Shown here in pieces: positions 53,909 to 62,976 of a stretch of DNA of 64,000 nucleotides. Position 1 is the stretch's first letter; every line of letters begins with the position of its first letter. This DNA comes from Azospirillum oryzae (GTDB lineage: Bacteria > Pseudomonadota > Alphaproteobacteria > Azospirillales > Azospirillaceae): contig NZ_FXAK01000008.1 in the NCBI RefSeq assembly GCF_900177515.1, forward strand, positions 124,001 to 188,000, in the 5' to 3' direction. The notes beneath the pieces are model-generated. The model was not told the DNA's origin. It saw only the letters and a list, made by a program, of their open reading frames with translations, and did no database searches. The position numbers and the translations under genes are program-made.

Positions 53909-55411
53909 ATGCATCCGGCCGACCTGTTCATGGCCCTGTGGGGCCGGCTGCGGGAGCGCCGCGACGAGGTCCGCACCCTGGCTGAAGAGCTGGAGGCGGA
54001 CCACGTCCGCGCCGGCCGGTTGGCCGATGAGGCGGCGGAGCGCCTGCGGGAGGGCGTCCTGGCACTGGAGGAATGGGCCGGCTCGGGGTTCGACCGCACC
54101 CTGGCGGCGGCGCAGGCCATCGATTCGTGGTTCGCGCCGCTGGCCTGCCGCTATCGCTATCTGGCCGACGACCCTCTTCCGGCCGGGCGGCTGGAGGCGC
54201 GCCGCCGCCTGAATCGGGACGGGCGGTTCAACGCCGACCCGGCCGACGGCCAGCTGATCCTGCGGCCCGGCCTGCTCGCCCGTGCCATGAACATCCGCGA
54301 GACGGCGCCGCCCGGCGCCCTTGCGCCGGGTGCCGATGCGGGTGACTTCGATCCCGACGATCTGTTCACCAACCTGCTGGTGGTGCTGCCCAGCCTGACC
54401 ATCGAAGCCGAGCGCGAGGGCGACCCGGAACGGCGCATCGCCGTGGAGTACCGGCGCATTGCTGCGGTGTCGGACCAGGACCCGAGCGACCCTGCCTGGA
54501 CGCCCATCATCGGCGTGGTCCCGCTGGCGGAGGCGGAGGACGACCTCGCCATCCGCCGGTTCCGCCGGGACGGCGAGGATTGGTACGATCCCGCCCCGCG
54601 CGCGCTTGGCCGCCGCGCCGCCGACGCCATCGCCCGGCTGGCCGAGCAGGGCGCCAATTTCGTGCTGTTCCCGGAGGTTTCGGTCCATCCCGACTCGCTG
54701 GCCGCGATCCAGGAGGCGCTGCGCGCCCAGGCGGTGGACGGGCCGATCCGCCATGTGCTGCTCGGCGTGAAGGAGACGGGGGACCGGCCGCGCAACCGCG
54801 TGCTGCTGCTCGACCGCTGCGGCCGGGTGGTCGGCGAACAGACCAAACTGCATTGCTGGGACCTCGACAGCGACCAATGCCGCTCCTACGACCTGCGCGA
54901 CCGCAACGGCCGGCTGCTGGACTGCGCCCGCGAGGACATCGAGACCGGCGACCGCTTCACCCTGTTCGAACTGCCCGACCTCGGCCGGGTCGCCGTCGCC
55001 ATCTGCGAGGATCTGGGGCGGACGCAGCCCAGCGCCTGGATCGCGTCGGGCATGATGGTGGACTGGCTGGTCACCCCGGTGATGGACAGCGGACTGACCA
55101 CCCAACGCTGGCAGGCGAAGGAGGGCGGAGCGTCGTCGCGCGCCGGCTATTGCCGGGTGATCGTCGCCAACAGCATGGCGCTGTCGCACCGCTTCAACCG
55201 CTATTGCCGCGCCAACGGTGAAGAGGACAAGGTGATCGAAGAGTGCGGCGTCGCCCTGCTGTTCCAGCCGCGGGCAAGCCTTGCCGGCGCCCCGCGCATC
55301 GCCTGCCTGACCCTGCCGCTGTCCGACCCGGCTCCGGGCTATGTCTGCGCCCGCTGGACGCCGGCCGACTGGCCCGCCCTGCCCGATCCGGAACCGGAGG
55401 GATGCGAATGA
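53909..55411 (+). CDS. nitrilase-superfamily protein with an extra N-terminal region
   Basis: 500 residues. The N-terminal 90 residues are helical (LRERRDEVRTLAEELEADHV). A nitrilase-type catalytic set follows: Glu256 in FVLFPEVSV, Lys313 in EQTKLHCW and Cys366 in VAVAICEDLG, as in carbon-nitrogen hydrolases. The Glu-Lys (57) and Lys-Cys (53) distances are unlike the usual nitrilase spacing, so this is a diverged branch with an insert. Substrate unknown. Its stop overlaps the next start, so a winged-helix protein is made with it. No signal peptide. Confidence 0.8.
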   Translation: MHPADLFMALWGRLRERRDEVRTLAEELEADHVRAGRLADEAAERLREGVLALEEWAGSGFDRTLAAAQAIDSWFAPLACRYRYLADDPLPAGRLEARRRLNRDGRFNADPADGQLILRPGLLARAMNIRETAPPGALAPGADAGDFDPDDLFTNLLVVLPSLTIEAEREGDPERRIAVEYRRIAAVSDQDPSDPAWTPIIGVVPLAEAEDDLAIRRFRRDGEDWYDPAPRALGRRAADAIARLAEQGANFVLFPEVSVHPDSLAAIQEALRAQAVDGPIRHVLLGVKETGDRPRNRVLLLDRCGRVVGEQTKLHCWDLDSDQCRSYDLRDRNGRLLDCAREDIETGDRFTLFELPDLGRVAVAICEDLGRTQPSAWIASGMMVDWLVTPVMDSGLTTQRWQAKEGGASSRAGYCRVIVANSMALSHRFNRYCRANGEEDKVIEECGVALLFQPRASLAGAPRIACLTLPLSDPAPGYVCARWTPADWPALPDPEPEGCE

Positions 55412-55902
55412 GCGCGTTCGAAGCGGCGTTGATGAGGCTGGGCGACGAGCTGCTCGGCGCCGTCAGGCGGGGGGATTGGGCGGTCGCGGACGCCGAACTG
55501 GAGACGCTGGCCCAGGAGGCGGTCGGCGCCATCGCGACTGGTCGGGGCGACGACCTCGCGGCGCTCGCCCGAACCGCCGCCCGCTGCCACACCGCGCTGT
55601 CCCTGCAGGACGATCCGGGCGGGGACGCGATGCAGCGGCTTGGTCAATTGCGCATGCTGGCGCTGATGATCGCCGCCGCCCGCGCCGGCATCCCGCCGCG
55701 CCCGGCCGAGGCTCTGCCCGCAACCGCCGGTGCGGTCCTGTCGGCATTGAAAGGGGGCCCGCGGACCTGCCCCGCCATCGTCGAGGCGACCGGGCTGTCC
55801 GCCGAGGAGGTCGGCGGCATCCTGCCGGAACTGCGCGCCGCCGGGCTCGTCCGCTCCTGGCCGGCCGGGCGGCTGACGGTCAACGCGCTCGAGTCGGGTT
55901 GA
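55408..55902 (+). CDS. winged-helix protein coupled to the nitrilase-like gene
   Basis: 164 residues. The N-terminal 100 residues are helical and Ala/Asp-rich (family not recognised). The C-terminal 60 form a winged helix: AVLSALKGGPRTCPAIVEATGLSAEEVGGILPELRAAGLVRSWPAGRLTV. Such folds bind DNA or act as protein-interaction modules. ATG 55408 overlaps the upstream stop (ATGA). Perhaps a regulator or adaptor for the nitrilase-like enzyme. Confidence 0.7.
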   Translation: MSAFEAALMRLGDELLGAVRRGDWAVADAELETLAQEAVGAIATGRGDDLAALARTAARCHTALSLQDDPGGDAMQRLGQLRMLALMIAAARAGIPPRPAEALPATAGAVLSALKGGPRTCPAIVEATGLSAEEVGGILPELRAAGLVRSWPAGRLTVNALESG

Positions 55903-55904
55903 CT

Positions 55905-56324
55905 TCAATCCACCGTGAAGGTGTTGCGCAGCGTCCCGTCGGCGTTGACCATCTGGTAGCGGCCGTCGGGAAGCTTGTAGATCTCCATGCATTGCTGGCG
56001 CGGATCGATGTCCAGCGTCAGGCAATAGCGGTCGCCGGACACCGTCCACTGGCCGTATTCATTGCCCTTGGAGCCGGAGATGACGATCGACCCGTCCTTG
56101 GAAAAGCGGTTCATGTAGGACTTGCCGCGCGCGTTGACGATGCTCAGCGTGTGGCCGCCGAGCAGCGTCGACACCTCCGGCCCGGTCAGGCGCTGGGCGC
56201 CCGGCTTGCGGTAGTCCGGCTCGAACCCGGCGCAGGCCGACAGGCCCGCCAGGGCGGCCAGCGTCACCACGAGCAGGCGCCCGCGTCCGAGGGAAGCGGG
56301 ACGGGAATGGGATGACGATCGCAT
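55905..56324 (-). CDS. small lipoprotein
   Basis: 139 residues. Signal peptide with lipobox LSAC near residue 32 and a mature domain of about 105 residues (EVSTLLGGHTLSIVNARGKSY, YCLTLDIDPRQQCMEIYKL) with two Cys that could form a disulphide. Not recognised. The start at 56324 places the signal peptide at a normal length; longer readings lack it. Converges on the unit above. Confidence 0.75.
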   Translation of the reverse strand: MRSSSHSRPASLGRGRLLVVTLAALAGLSACAGFEPDYRKPGAQRLTGPEVSTLLGGHTLSIVNARGKSYMNRFSKDGSIVISGSKGNEYGQWTVSGDRYCLTLDIDPRQQCMEIYKLPDGRYQMVNADGTLRNTFTVD

Positions 56325-56458
56325 GGGGTCGGGCCGCCTTTTCCGGTTCGTTGCACCGATCAAGATTGGCGGCGAAGGCGTATCCGGCAAGTCACGGGCG
56401 ACAAGTCACGAGGGACGCCCGCCCGCCGCAAGAGCGGCGGCGGGCGGGCGCAGCCCCG

Positions 56459-57769
56459 TCAGGACGACAGTGTTTTGTTGATCCGCAGCGCCACCAGCGT
56501 GCAGATCGCGCCCGACAGCAGGTAGAGGCCGGAGGCGATCAGCCCGAAATGGCTGGACAGGTACAGCGCGACGAAGGGCGCGAAGCCGGCCCCGAACAGC
56601 CAGGCCAGATCGGAGGTCATCGCCGACCCGGTGTAGCGGTACTGCTGGGTGAAGCCAGACGCCACCGACCCCGAGGACTGGCCGAAGGACAGGCCGAGGA
56701 TGACGAAGCCCAGCACCATGAACACCAGTTCGCCCGTCTGCCCGCCGTTGAGCAGCAGCGGCGCGAACCCACTGAACACCGCGATGGCGGCGGCACAGCT
56801 GCCGAGCAGCGTCCGCCGACCGACCCGGTCGGCGATGTAGCCGGATGCGACGATGGCCGCGATGCCGAAGGCGGCCGCGATCACCTCGATGACCAGGAAG
56901 GCACCGGTTTCCTGATTCGCATTCAGGAAGATCCAGGACAGCGGGAAGACGGTGACCATGTGGAACAGGGCGAAGCTGGCCAGCGGGGCGAAGGCGCCGA
57001 TCACCACGCGCTTGCCTTCCATCTGCAGCGTTTCCACGACGGGAGCCGGCTGCAGTTCGCGGTTCAGGAACAGGCGTTCGAACTCCGGCGTCTGCACGAG
57101 TCGCAGGCGGGAGAACAGGGCCACCACATTGATGGCGAAGGCCACGAAGAACGGATAGCGCCAGCCCCAGGCGAAGAAATCCTCCGCCGACAGGCTGTTG
57201 ACCATGTAGGCGAACAGGCCGCTCGCCACGATCAGGCCGATGGGCGCGCCCAGCTGCGGGATCATGGCATACCAGCCGCGTCGGTTTTCCGGTGCGTTCA
57301 TCGCCAGAAGCGAGGCCAGACCGTCCCAGGTCCCGCCCAGCGCGATGCCCTGCCCGATGCGCGAGAGCGCCAGCAGCCATGCGGCGGCGACGCCGATCGC
57401 CTCGTATCCCGGCAGGAAGGCCAGCGCCACGGTGGAAATGCCCAGCAGGAACAGGGCGATGGTCAGCTTGGCGCTGCGCCCGTAATTCTCGTCGATGGCC
57501 ATGAAGATGAAGGTGCCGATCGGTCGCGCGACGAAGGCCAGCGCGAAGATGGCGAAAGACCAAAGTGTCCCGGTCAGCGGATCGACATAGGGGAACACCA
57601 GCTTCGGGAAGACGATCACGGAAGCGATGGCGTAAACGAAGAAGTCGAAAAACTCGGAGGTTCGGCCGATGATCACGCCGATGGCAATCTCTCCGGGGTT
57701 GACCCCGTGATGCCGCGCGTTCACCAGCCTCGCATCCCGTTCAACGGCCGCAATCGATGAAGTCATCAT
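56459..57769 (-). CDS. MHS-family major facilitator transporter
   Basis: 436 residues with twelve membrane helices and the MHS signature: GRTSEFFDFFVYAI, RPIGTFIFMAIDENYGRSAKLT, RIGQGIALGGTWDG and APENRRGW, with a loop of 20-30 residues in the middle. MHS carriers take up osmolytes, dicarboxylates or aromatic acids, often with protons. Divergent from cyoA across a 181-base region with a perfect 21-bp palindrome. Substrate unknown. Confidence 0.9.
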   Translation of the reverse strand: MMTSSIAAVERDARLVNARHHGVNPGEIAIGVIIGRTSEFFDFFVYAIASVIVFPKLVFPYVDPLTGTLWSFAIFALAFVARPIGTFIFMAIDENYGRSAKLTIALFLLGISTVALAFLPGYEAIGVAAAWLLALSRIGQGIALGGTWDGLASLLAMNAPENRRGWYAMIPQLGAPIGLIVASGLFAYMVNSLSAEDFFAWGWRYPFFVAFAINVVALFSRLRLVQTPEFERLFLNRELQPAPVVETLQMEGKRVVIGAFAPLASFALFHMVTVFPLSWIFLNANQETGAFLVIEVIAAAFGIAAIVASGYIADRVGRRTLLGSCAAAIAVFSGFAPLLLNGGQTGELVFMVLGFVILGLSFGQSSGSVASGFTQQYRYTGSAMTSDLAWLFGAGFAPFVALYLSSHFGLIASGLYLLSGAICTLVALRINKTLSS

Positions 57770-57866
57770 GTCGGCTCCGGCTGCGTTATTTCGCTTGCGA
57801 TGATCCGCAGATCATACAATATGTCACCTCAACCATCGGTGACCTGTCAAGCGCGCAGGAGTCAGG

Positions 57867-57887
57867 CATTGGACAAATTGTCCAATG
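57867..57887. promoter_or_regulatory. perfect 21-bp palindrome, candidate operator
   Basis: Arms CATTGGACAA and TTGTCCAATG flank a single central A. It lies 63 bases before the cyoA start and about 97 bases from the MHS gene start. GTCACC...GGTGAC (57823-57843) and TGATC-CGCA-GATCA (57801-57814) are two further dyads in the same gap. A GntR- or LysR-type regulator would fit; none is in the window. Confidence 0.6.
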
Positions 57888-57950
57888 TCGCAGCTGGGCT
57901 ATGGCCGCTAGCTGTCTCCCCAAAGCAAACCTTATGAAACAGGTCCTGCC

Positions 57951-59060
57951 TTGAGCCGTTATCGCGCAATCGCCCTGCTGCCAGTGATGGCGGCGTTGAG
58001 TGGCTGCAACCTGGTCGTGCTGAACCCGGCCGGCGACGTTGCGAGCCAGCAGGGTGACCTTGTGGTCATCTCCACCCTGCTGATGCTGCTGATCATCGTC
58101 CCGGTCATGGCGCTTACCGTGCTGTTCGCCTGGCGTTACCGTCAGTCCAATAACACGGCCCGCTACGAACCGGACTGGGACCATTCGACGCAGCTTGAAC
58201 TGGTGATCTGGGCCGCCCCGCTCCTGATCATCATCTGCCTGGGTGCCATCACCTGGGTGACCACCCACAAGCTCGACCCCTACCGTCCGCTCGACCGCAT
58301 CGCGGCCGACAAGCCCGTTCCCGCCGGCGCCAAGCCGCTGGACGTGCAGGTGGTGGCGCTCGACTGGAAGTGGCTGTTCGTCTATCCGGAATACGGCATC
58401 GCCTCGGTCAACGAGATGGCCGCCCCGGTGGACCGGCCGATCCGCTTCAGCATCACCGCGTCGTCGGTGATGAACTCCTTCTACGTTCCGGCGCTGGCGG
58501 GGATGATCTACGCCATGCCGGGCATGGAGACGAAGCTCCACGCCGTGATCAACGAGCCGGGGACCTACAAGGGCTTCTCGTCCAACTACAGCGGCGCCGG
58601 CTTCTCGCACATGCGCTTCAACTTCCTCGGCCTGTCGAACGAGAATTTCGACGGCTGGGTGTCGAAGGTGAAGTCGGCCAACGGCTCGCTGGACCGCAAC
58701 GCCTATCTGGCGCTGGAAAAGCCGAGCGAGGCGGTTCCGGTCCAGCATTACGGCAGCGTCGATCCGAAGCTGTTCAACGCCGTCGTCAACATGTGCGTTC
58801 GTCCCGGCACCATGTGCATGAGCGACATGGCCGCCATCGACCGCGCGGGCGGGCTGAACGCCGGCGGCAAGGCCGCGGCCGACGCCATCCTGCGGGCCAA
58901 CACGCTGGCCGGTTTCCCGGACACCCAGCCGACCGGCCTGTGCACCGTGGCCGAAGCCGTTGAAGCCGCCGCAAACTCGGGCGCCGTGCAGCGCCCCACC
59001 GTCACGCCGATCAGCGCGTCCGCCTCCCCGGCCGGGCCGCAGCGGCTGGCCAATCCCTGA
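57951..59060 (+). CDS. cyoA: cytochrome o ubiquinol oxidase subunit II
   Basis: 369 residues from a TTG start. Signal peptide with lipobox LSGC near residue 18; two membrane helices; a periplasmic cupredoxin domain WKWLFVYPEYGIASVN, NSFYVPALAGMIYAMPGM, which lacks the Cu-A ligands as expected for a quinol oxidase. No in-frame ATG gives the lipobox, so the TTG is chosen. Subunit II docks ubiquinol to the core. First gene of cyoABCD; 14 bases separate it from cyoB. Confidence 0.94.
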   Translation: MSRYRAIALLPVMAALSGCNLVVLNPAGDVASQQGDLVVISTLLMLLIIVPVMALTVLFAWRYRQSNNTARYEPDWDHSTQLELVIWAAPLLIIICLGAITWVTTHKLDPYRPLDRIAADKPVPAGAKPLDVQVVALDWKWLFVYPEYGIASVNEMAAPVDRPIRFSITASSVMNSFYVPALAGMIYAMPGMETKLHAVINEPGTYKGFSSNYSGAGFSHMRFNFLGLSNENFDGWVSKVKSANGSLDRNAYLALEKPSEAVPVQHYGSVDPKLFNAVVNMCVRPGTMCMSDMAAIDRAGGLNAGGKAAADAILRANTLAGFPDTQPTGLCTVAEAVEAAANSGAVQRPTVTPISASASPAGPQRLANP

Positions 59061-59074
59061 TTGGGCACACCGGC

Positions 59075-61072
59075 ATGCTTGAGACACTGACGACCTTCCT
59101 CTTCGGGCGCCTCAGCCTGGAGTCCTTCCCCTATCACGAGCCGATCGTCGTCGCGACCTTCTTCGCGGTCGTGCTCGGCGGCATCGCGCTGGTCGCCGCC
59201 CTCAGCTATTTCAAGCTGTGGGGCTATCTGTGGACGGAGTGGTTCACCACCGTCGACCACAAGCGCATCGGCATCATGTACATGGTGCTGGGCCTGATCA
59301 TGCTGCTGCGCGGCTTCGCCGACGCCATCATGATGCGCGCCCAGCAGGCCATCGCCTTCAACGGCAGCGAAGGCTACCTCAATTCCCACCACTTCGATCA
59401 GGTCTTCACCGCCCACGGTGTGATCATGATCTTCTTCGTCGCCATGCCGCTGGTGACGGGGCTGATGAACTATGTCGTGCCGCTACAGATCGGCGCACGC
59501 GACGTGTCCTTCCCGTTCCTGAACAATTTCAGCTTCTGGATGACCGTCGGCGGCGCCGTGCTGATCATGGCCTCGCTGTTCGTGGGTGAGTTCGCGCGCA
59601 CCGGCTGGCTGGCCTATCCGCCGCTGTCGGGTCTGGAGGCCAGCCCGGACGTCGGCGTCGATTATTACATCTGGGCCTTGCAGGTGGCAGGCGTCGGAAC
59701 GACGCTGTCGGGCATCAACCTGATCTGCACGATCGTGAAGATGCGCGCCCCCGGCATGACCATGATGAAGATGCCGGTCTTCACCTGGACCTCGCTCTGC
59801 ACCAACGTCCTGATCGTCGCCTCCTTCCCGATCCTGACCGCCGTGCTGGTCCTGCTGTCGCTGGACCGCTATGTCGGCACGCACTTCTTCACGAACGACA
59901 TGGGCGGCAACCCCATGATGTACGTGAACCTGATCTGGATCTGGGGCCATCCGGAAGTCTACATCCTGATCCTGCCGTGCTTCGGCATCTTCTCGGAAGT
60001 GACCTCCACCTTCACCGGCAAGAAGCTGTTCGGCTACACCTCGATGGTCTACGCGACCGTCGTCATCACCATCCTGTCCTACCTGGTGTGGCTGCACCAC
60101 TTCTTCACCATGGGTTCGGGCGCCAGCGTGAACTCGTTCTTCGGCATCACGACGATGATCATCTCGATCCCGACGGGTGCGAAGATCTTCAACTGGCTGT
60201 TCACCATGTATCGCGGCCGCATCCGGTTCGAACTGCCGATGATGTGGACCATCGCCTTCATGCTGACCTTCGTCATCGGCGGCATGACCGGCGTGCTGCT
60301 GGCGGTTCCGCCCGCCGACTTCGTCCTGCACAACAGCCTGTTCCTGATCGCCCACTTCCACAACGTCATCATCGGCGGCGTGCTGTTCGGCCTGTTCGCC
60401 GGCATCTACTACTGGTGGCCGAAGGCCTTCGGTTTCCGCCTGGATCCGTTCTGGGGCAAGATGTCCTTCTGGTTCTGGGTGATCGGCTTCTACTTCGCCT
60501 TCATGCCGCTCTACGTCCTGGGCCTGATGGGCGTCACCCGCCGCCTGCGCGTGTTCGAGGATCCGTCGCTGCAGATCTGGTTCCAGATCGCCGCCTTCGG
60601 CGCCGTCCTGATCGCGCTCGGCATCGGCTCCTTCCTGATCCAGATCGCCGTCAGCGTCCTGAAGCGCAACCAACTGGTCGACGTCACCGGCGACCCGTGG
60701 GACGGCCGTACCCTGGAATGGGCGACCTCCTCGCCGCCGCCGGGCTACAACTTCGCCTTCACGCCGGTCATCCATGACAACGACGCGTGGTGGGACATGA
60801 AGAAGCGCGGCTACAACCGTCCGCTGGAGGGCTTCCGCCCGATCCACATGCCCAGCAACACCGGCACCGGCGTCATCCTGGCCGGCATCAGCACCGTGCT
60901 CGGCTTTGCCCTGGTCTGGCACATCTGGTGGCTGGCCGCGGTGAGCTTCATCGGCCTGCTGGCGGTCGCCATCAACCATACCTTCAACTACAACCGCGAC
61001 TTCCACATCCCGGTGGATGAGGTGGTGCGGACCGAGAACGAGCGGACCCGTCTGCTCTCCGGACAGGTGTAA
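59075..61072 (+). CDS. cyoB: cytochrome o ubiquinol oxidase subunit I
   Basis: 665 residues with twelve or more membrane helices. Haem and Cu-B ligands: FTAHGVIMIFF, WIWGHPEVYILIL (Cu-B His with cross-linked Tyr), YLVWLHHFFTMG (His pair) and IAHFHNVIIGG (His pair). D- and K-channel residues are in the expected helices. It reduces O2 to water with ubiquinol electrons and pumps protons. Three bases separate it from cyoC. Confidence 0.97.
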   Translation: MLETLTTFLFGRLSLESFPYHEPIVVATFFAVVLGGIALVAALSYFKLWGYLWTEWFTTVDHKRIGIMYMVLGLIMLLRGFADAIMMRAQQAIAFNGSEGYLNSHHFDQVFTAHGVIMIFFVAMPLVTGLMNYVVPLQIGARDVSFPFLNNFSFWMTVGGAVLIMASLFVGEFARTGWLAYPPLSGLEASPDVGVDYYIWALQVAGVGTTLSGINLICTIVKMRAPGMTMMKMPVFTWTSLCTNVLIVASFPILTAVLVLLSLDRYVGTHFFTNDMGGNPMMYVNLIWIWGHPEVYILILPCFGIFSEVTSTFTGKKLFGYTSMVYATVVITILSYLVWLHHFFTMGSGASVNSFFGITTMIISIPTGAKIFNWLFTMYRGRIRFELPMMWTIAFMLTFVIGGMTGVLLAVPPADFVLHNSLFLIAHFHNVIIGGVLFGLFAGIYYWWPKAFGFRLDPFWGKMSFWFWVIGFYFAFMPLYVLGLMGVTRRLRVFEDPSLQIWFQIAAFGAVLIALGIGSFLIQIAVSVLKRNQLVDVTGDPWDGRTLEWATSSPPPGYNFAFTPVIHDNDAWWDMKKRGYNRPLEGFRPIHMPSNTGTGVILAGISTVLGFALVWHIWWLAAVSFIGLLAVAINHTFNYNRDFHIPVDEVVRTENERTRLLSGQV

Positions 61073-61075
61073 AGC

Positions 61076-61735
61076 ATGACGACGACCGTTGAAGCCATGC
61101 ACGGCAGCCACGCGGGGCACGACACCCCGCGTGACGCCACCCCGCCCGTCTTCTATGTGAGGGACGAGCACGCCCACGAGGCCGCCAGCACCGCGCTCGG
61201 CTTCTGGATCTACCTGATGAGCGACTGCCTCATCTTTGCGGTGCTGTTCGCGACCTACGGCGTGCTGGGCACCAGCTACGCCGCCGGCCCGACGCCGAAG
61301 GAGCTGTTCGACCTGCCGCTGGTGGCGCTGAACACCTCCATGCTGCTGCTGTCCTCCATTACCTATGGCTTCGCCATGCTGGCGATGGAAAAGGGCCGCA
61401 CCGGCCAGACCCAGGCCTGGCTGTTCATCACCCTGCTGTTCGGCCTCGCCTTCCTCGGCATCGAGCTGTACGAGTTCGCCCACCTGATCCATGAGGGGGC
61501 CGGTCCCGGCCGCAGCGCCTTCCTGTCGTCCTTCTTCACGCTGGTCGGCACCCACGGGCTGCACGTCACCTTCGGCAGCGTGTGGCTGGTGACGCTGATG
61601 GTCCAGGTCGCCCGCCGCGGCCTGATCCCGGCCAACCGCCGGCGCCTGATGTGCCTCAGCATGTTCTGGCACTTCCTGGACGTCATCTGGATCGGTGTGT
61701 TCACCTTCGTCTATCTGATGGGAGCGCTGCGATGA
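61076..61735 (+). CDS. cyoC: cytochrome o ubiquinol oxidase subunit III
   Basis: 219 residues with five membrane helices, beginning after a hydrophilic leader (HAHEAASTALGFWIYLMSDCLIF) and ending FTFVYLMGALR. Non-catalytic; stabilises the core and oxygen access. Its stop overlaps the cyoD ATG (ATGA). Confidence 0.95.
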   Translation: MTTTVEAMHGSHAGHDTPRDATPPVFYVRDEHAHEAASTALGFWIYLMSDCLIFAVLFATYGVLGTSYAAGPTPKELFDLPLVALNTSMLLLSSITYGFAMLAMEKGRTGQTQAWLFITLLFGLAFLGIELYEFAHLIHEGAGPGRSAFLSSFFTLVGTHGLHVTFGSVWLVTLMVQVARRGLIPANRRRLMCLSMFWHFLDVIWIGVFTFVYLMGALR

Positions 61736-62154
61736 GCACCCACGCGCACAGCGACCACCACGCCCATCAGGGCCACGGCCATGGCGACCACGGTCATGGT
61801 CATGACGACCACGGCCACCCCGCGGGCGCCCACGGCACCTTCGGCAGCTATATGATCGGTTTCGTCCTGTCGGTGATCCTGACGGTCATTCCGTTCTGGC
61901 TGGTGATGAACGGCACGCTGGACAATGCGACCACCACGGTCGTGATCCTGGCGCTGGCAGTCGTCCAGATCATCGTCCACATGGTGTATTTCCTGCACAT
62001 GAACGGCCGCGTCGAAGGCGGCTGGTCGATGCTGGCGATGATCTTCACGATCATCGTCGTCTTCATCATGTTCTCTGGTTCGCTCTGGGTGATGTACCAC
62101 CTGAACTACAACATGATGCCCGGCATGACCCACGACATGAGCAAGATGCCGTGA
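61732..62154 (+). CDS. cyoD: cytochrome o ubiquinol oxidase subunit IV with His-rich N-terminus
   Basis: 140 residues. The first 34 residues contain thirteen histidines separated by Gly, Asp and Ala; the rest is a three-helix CyoD core (YMIGFVLSVILTVIPFW, VVQIIVHMVYFLHMNG, WSMLAMIFTIIVVFIMF). E. coli CyoD has a much shorter leader. The His tract could bind copper or other metal at the membrane surface. Overlaps cyoC (ATGA) and SURF1 (GTGA). Confidence 0.93.
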   Translation: MSTHAHSDHHAHQGHGHGDHGHGHDDHGHPAGAHGTFGSYMIGFVLSVILTVIPFWLVMNGTLDNATTTVVILALAVVQIIVHMVYFLHMNGRVEGGWSMLAMIFTIIVVFIMFSGSLWVMYHLNYNMMPGMTHDMSKMP

Positions 62155-62921
62155 CCGGACTGCCGTCCGCGCCCCCTGCGGGCGGCACAAAGAAGAGGGC
62201 CCGCCCGGCTTGGGCGCTGGCCCTCTTCGGCCTTCTGGCCCTGGCCGGCGTCGCCGGCCTGACCGCGCTCGGCATCTGGCAGCTCGAACGCCGGGTGTGG
62301 AAGCTGGATTTGATCGAGCGGGTGGACGCCCGCATCCACGCCTCTCCGGTGCCGGCACCGGGGCCGGAGGCGTGGCCGTCGGTTTCGGCCGCGTCGGACG
62401 AGTACCGCCGCGTCGCCGTCACCGGCCACCTCCTGAACGACCGCGAAACGCTGGTGCAGGCCGTCACCGACCTGGGCGGCGGCTTCTGGGTGATGACGCC
62501 GCTGGTCAGCGACCGCGGCTTCACCGTGCTGGTCAACCGCGGCTTCGTACCGCCGGAAAAGCGCGATCCCGCCACCCGCGCCGAGGGGCAGCCGCAGGGC
62601 GAGGTGACCGTCACCGGCCTTCTGCGCCTGACCGAGCCGAAGGGCGGGTTCCTGCGCAGCAACGATCCGGCCGCCGGCCGCTGGTATTCCCGCGACGTCG
62701 CCGCCATCGCCGCGGCGAAGGGGCTTGAGCGGGTCGCCCCCTATTTCATCGATGCCGACGGCACCCGCAATCCCGGCGGCTGGCCGGTCGGCGGGCTGAC
62801 GGTGGTCAGCTTCCCCAACAGCCATCTCAGCTATGCGCTGACCTGGTTCGCGCTGGACCTGATGCTGATCGGCGCCGTCCTCTATGTCTTCCGCAGCGAG
62901 ATGCGGCGTCGGAGGGCATGA
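62151..62921 (+). CDS. SURF1 family oxidase assembly protein
   Basis: 256 residues: an N-terminal membrane helix (about 20-42), a periplasmic domain with TALGIWQLERRVWK, VNRGFVPP and RGFLRSNDPAAGRWYSRD, and a C-terminal helix. SURF1 proteins insert or hand over haem to terminal oxidases. The GTG start overlaps the cyoD stop, so this copy is built into the quinol oxidase operon, as in the Surf1q form of Paracoccus. No cyoE gene is in the window. Confidence 0.92.
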   Translation: MTGLPSAPPAGGTKKRARPAWALALFGLLALAGVAGLTALGIWQLERRVWKLDLIERVDARIHASPVPAPGPEAWPSVSAASDEYRRVAVTGHLLNDRETLVQAVTDLGGGFWVMTPLVSDRGFTVLVNRGFVPPEKRDPATRAEGQPQGEVTVTGLLRLTEPKGGFLRSNDPAAGRWYSRDVAAIAAAKGLERVAPYFIDADGTRNPGGWPVGGLTVVSFPNSHLSYALTWFALDLMLIGAVLYVFRSEMRRRRA

Positions 62922-62976
62922 AACAGACGCTCCGACAAAGCTCCCCTCCCGCCGGTAACTCTCTATATAAGTCGGT

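Noticed and set aside
49805..55189. A 1794-codon open frame on the minus strand opposite GT87, hemerythrin, dehydrogenase and nitrilase genes
   Set aside because: High-GC DNA gives long antisense frames. The translation is low-complexity His/Arg/Gln-rich and the plus-strand genes have clear domains.
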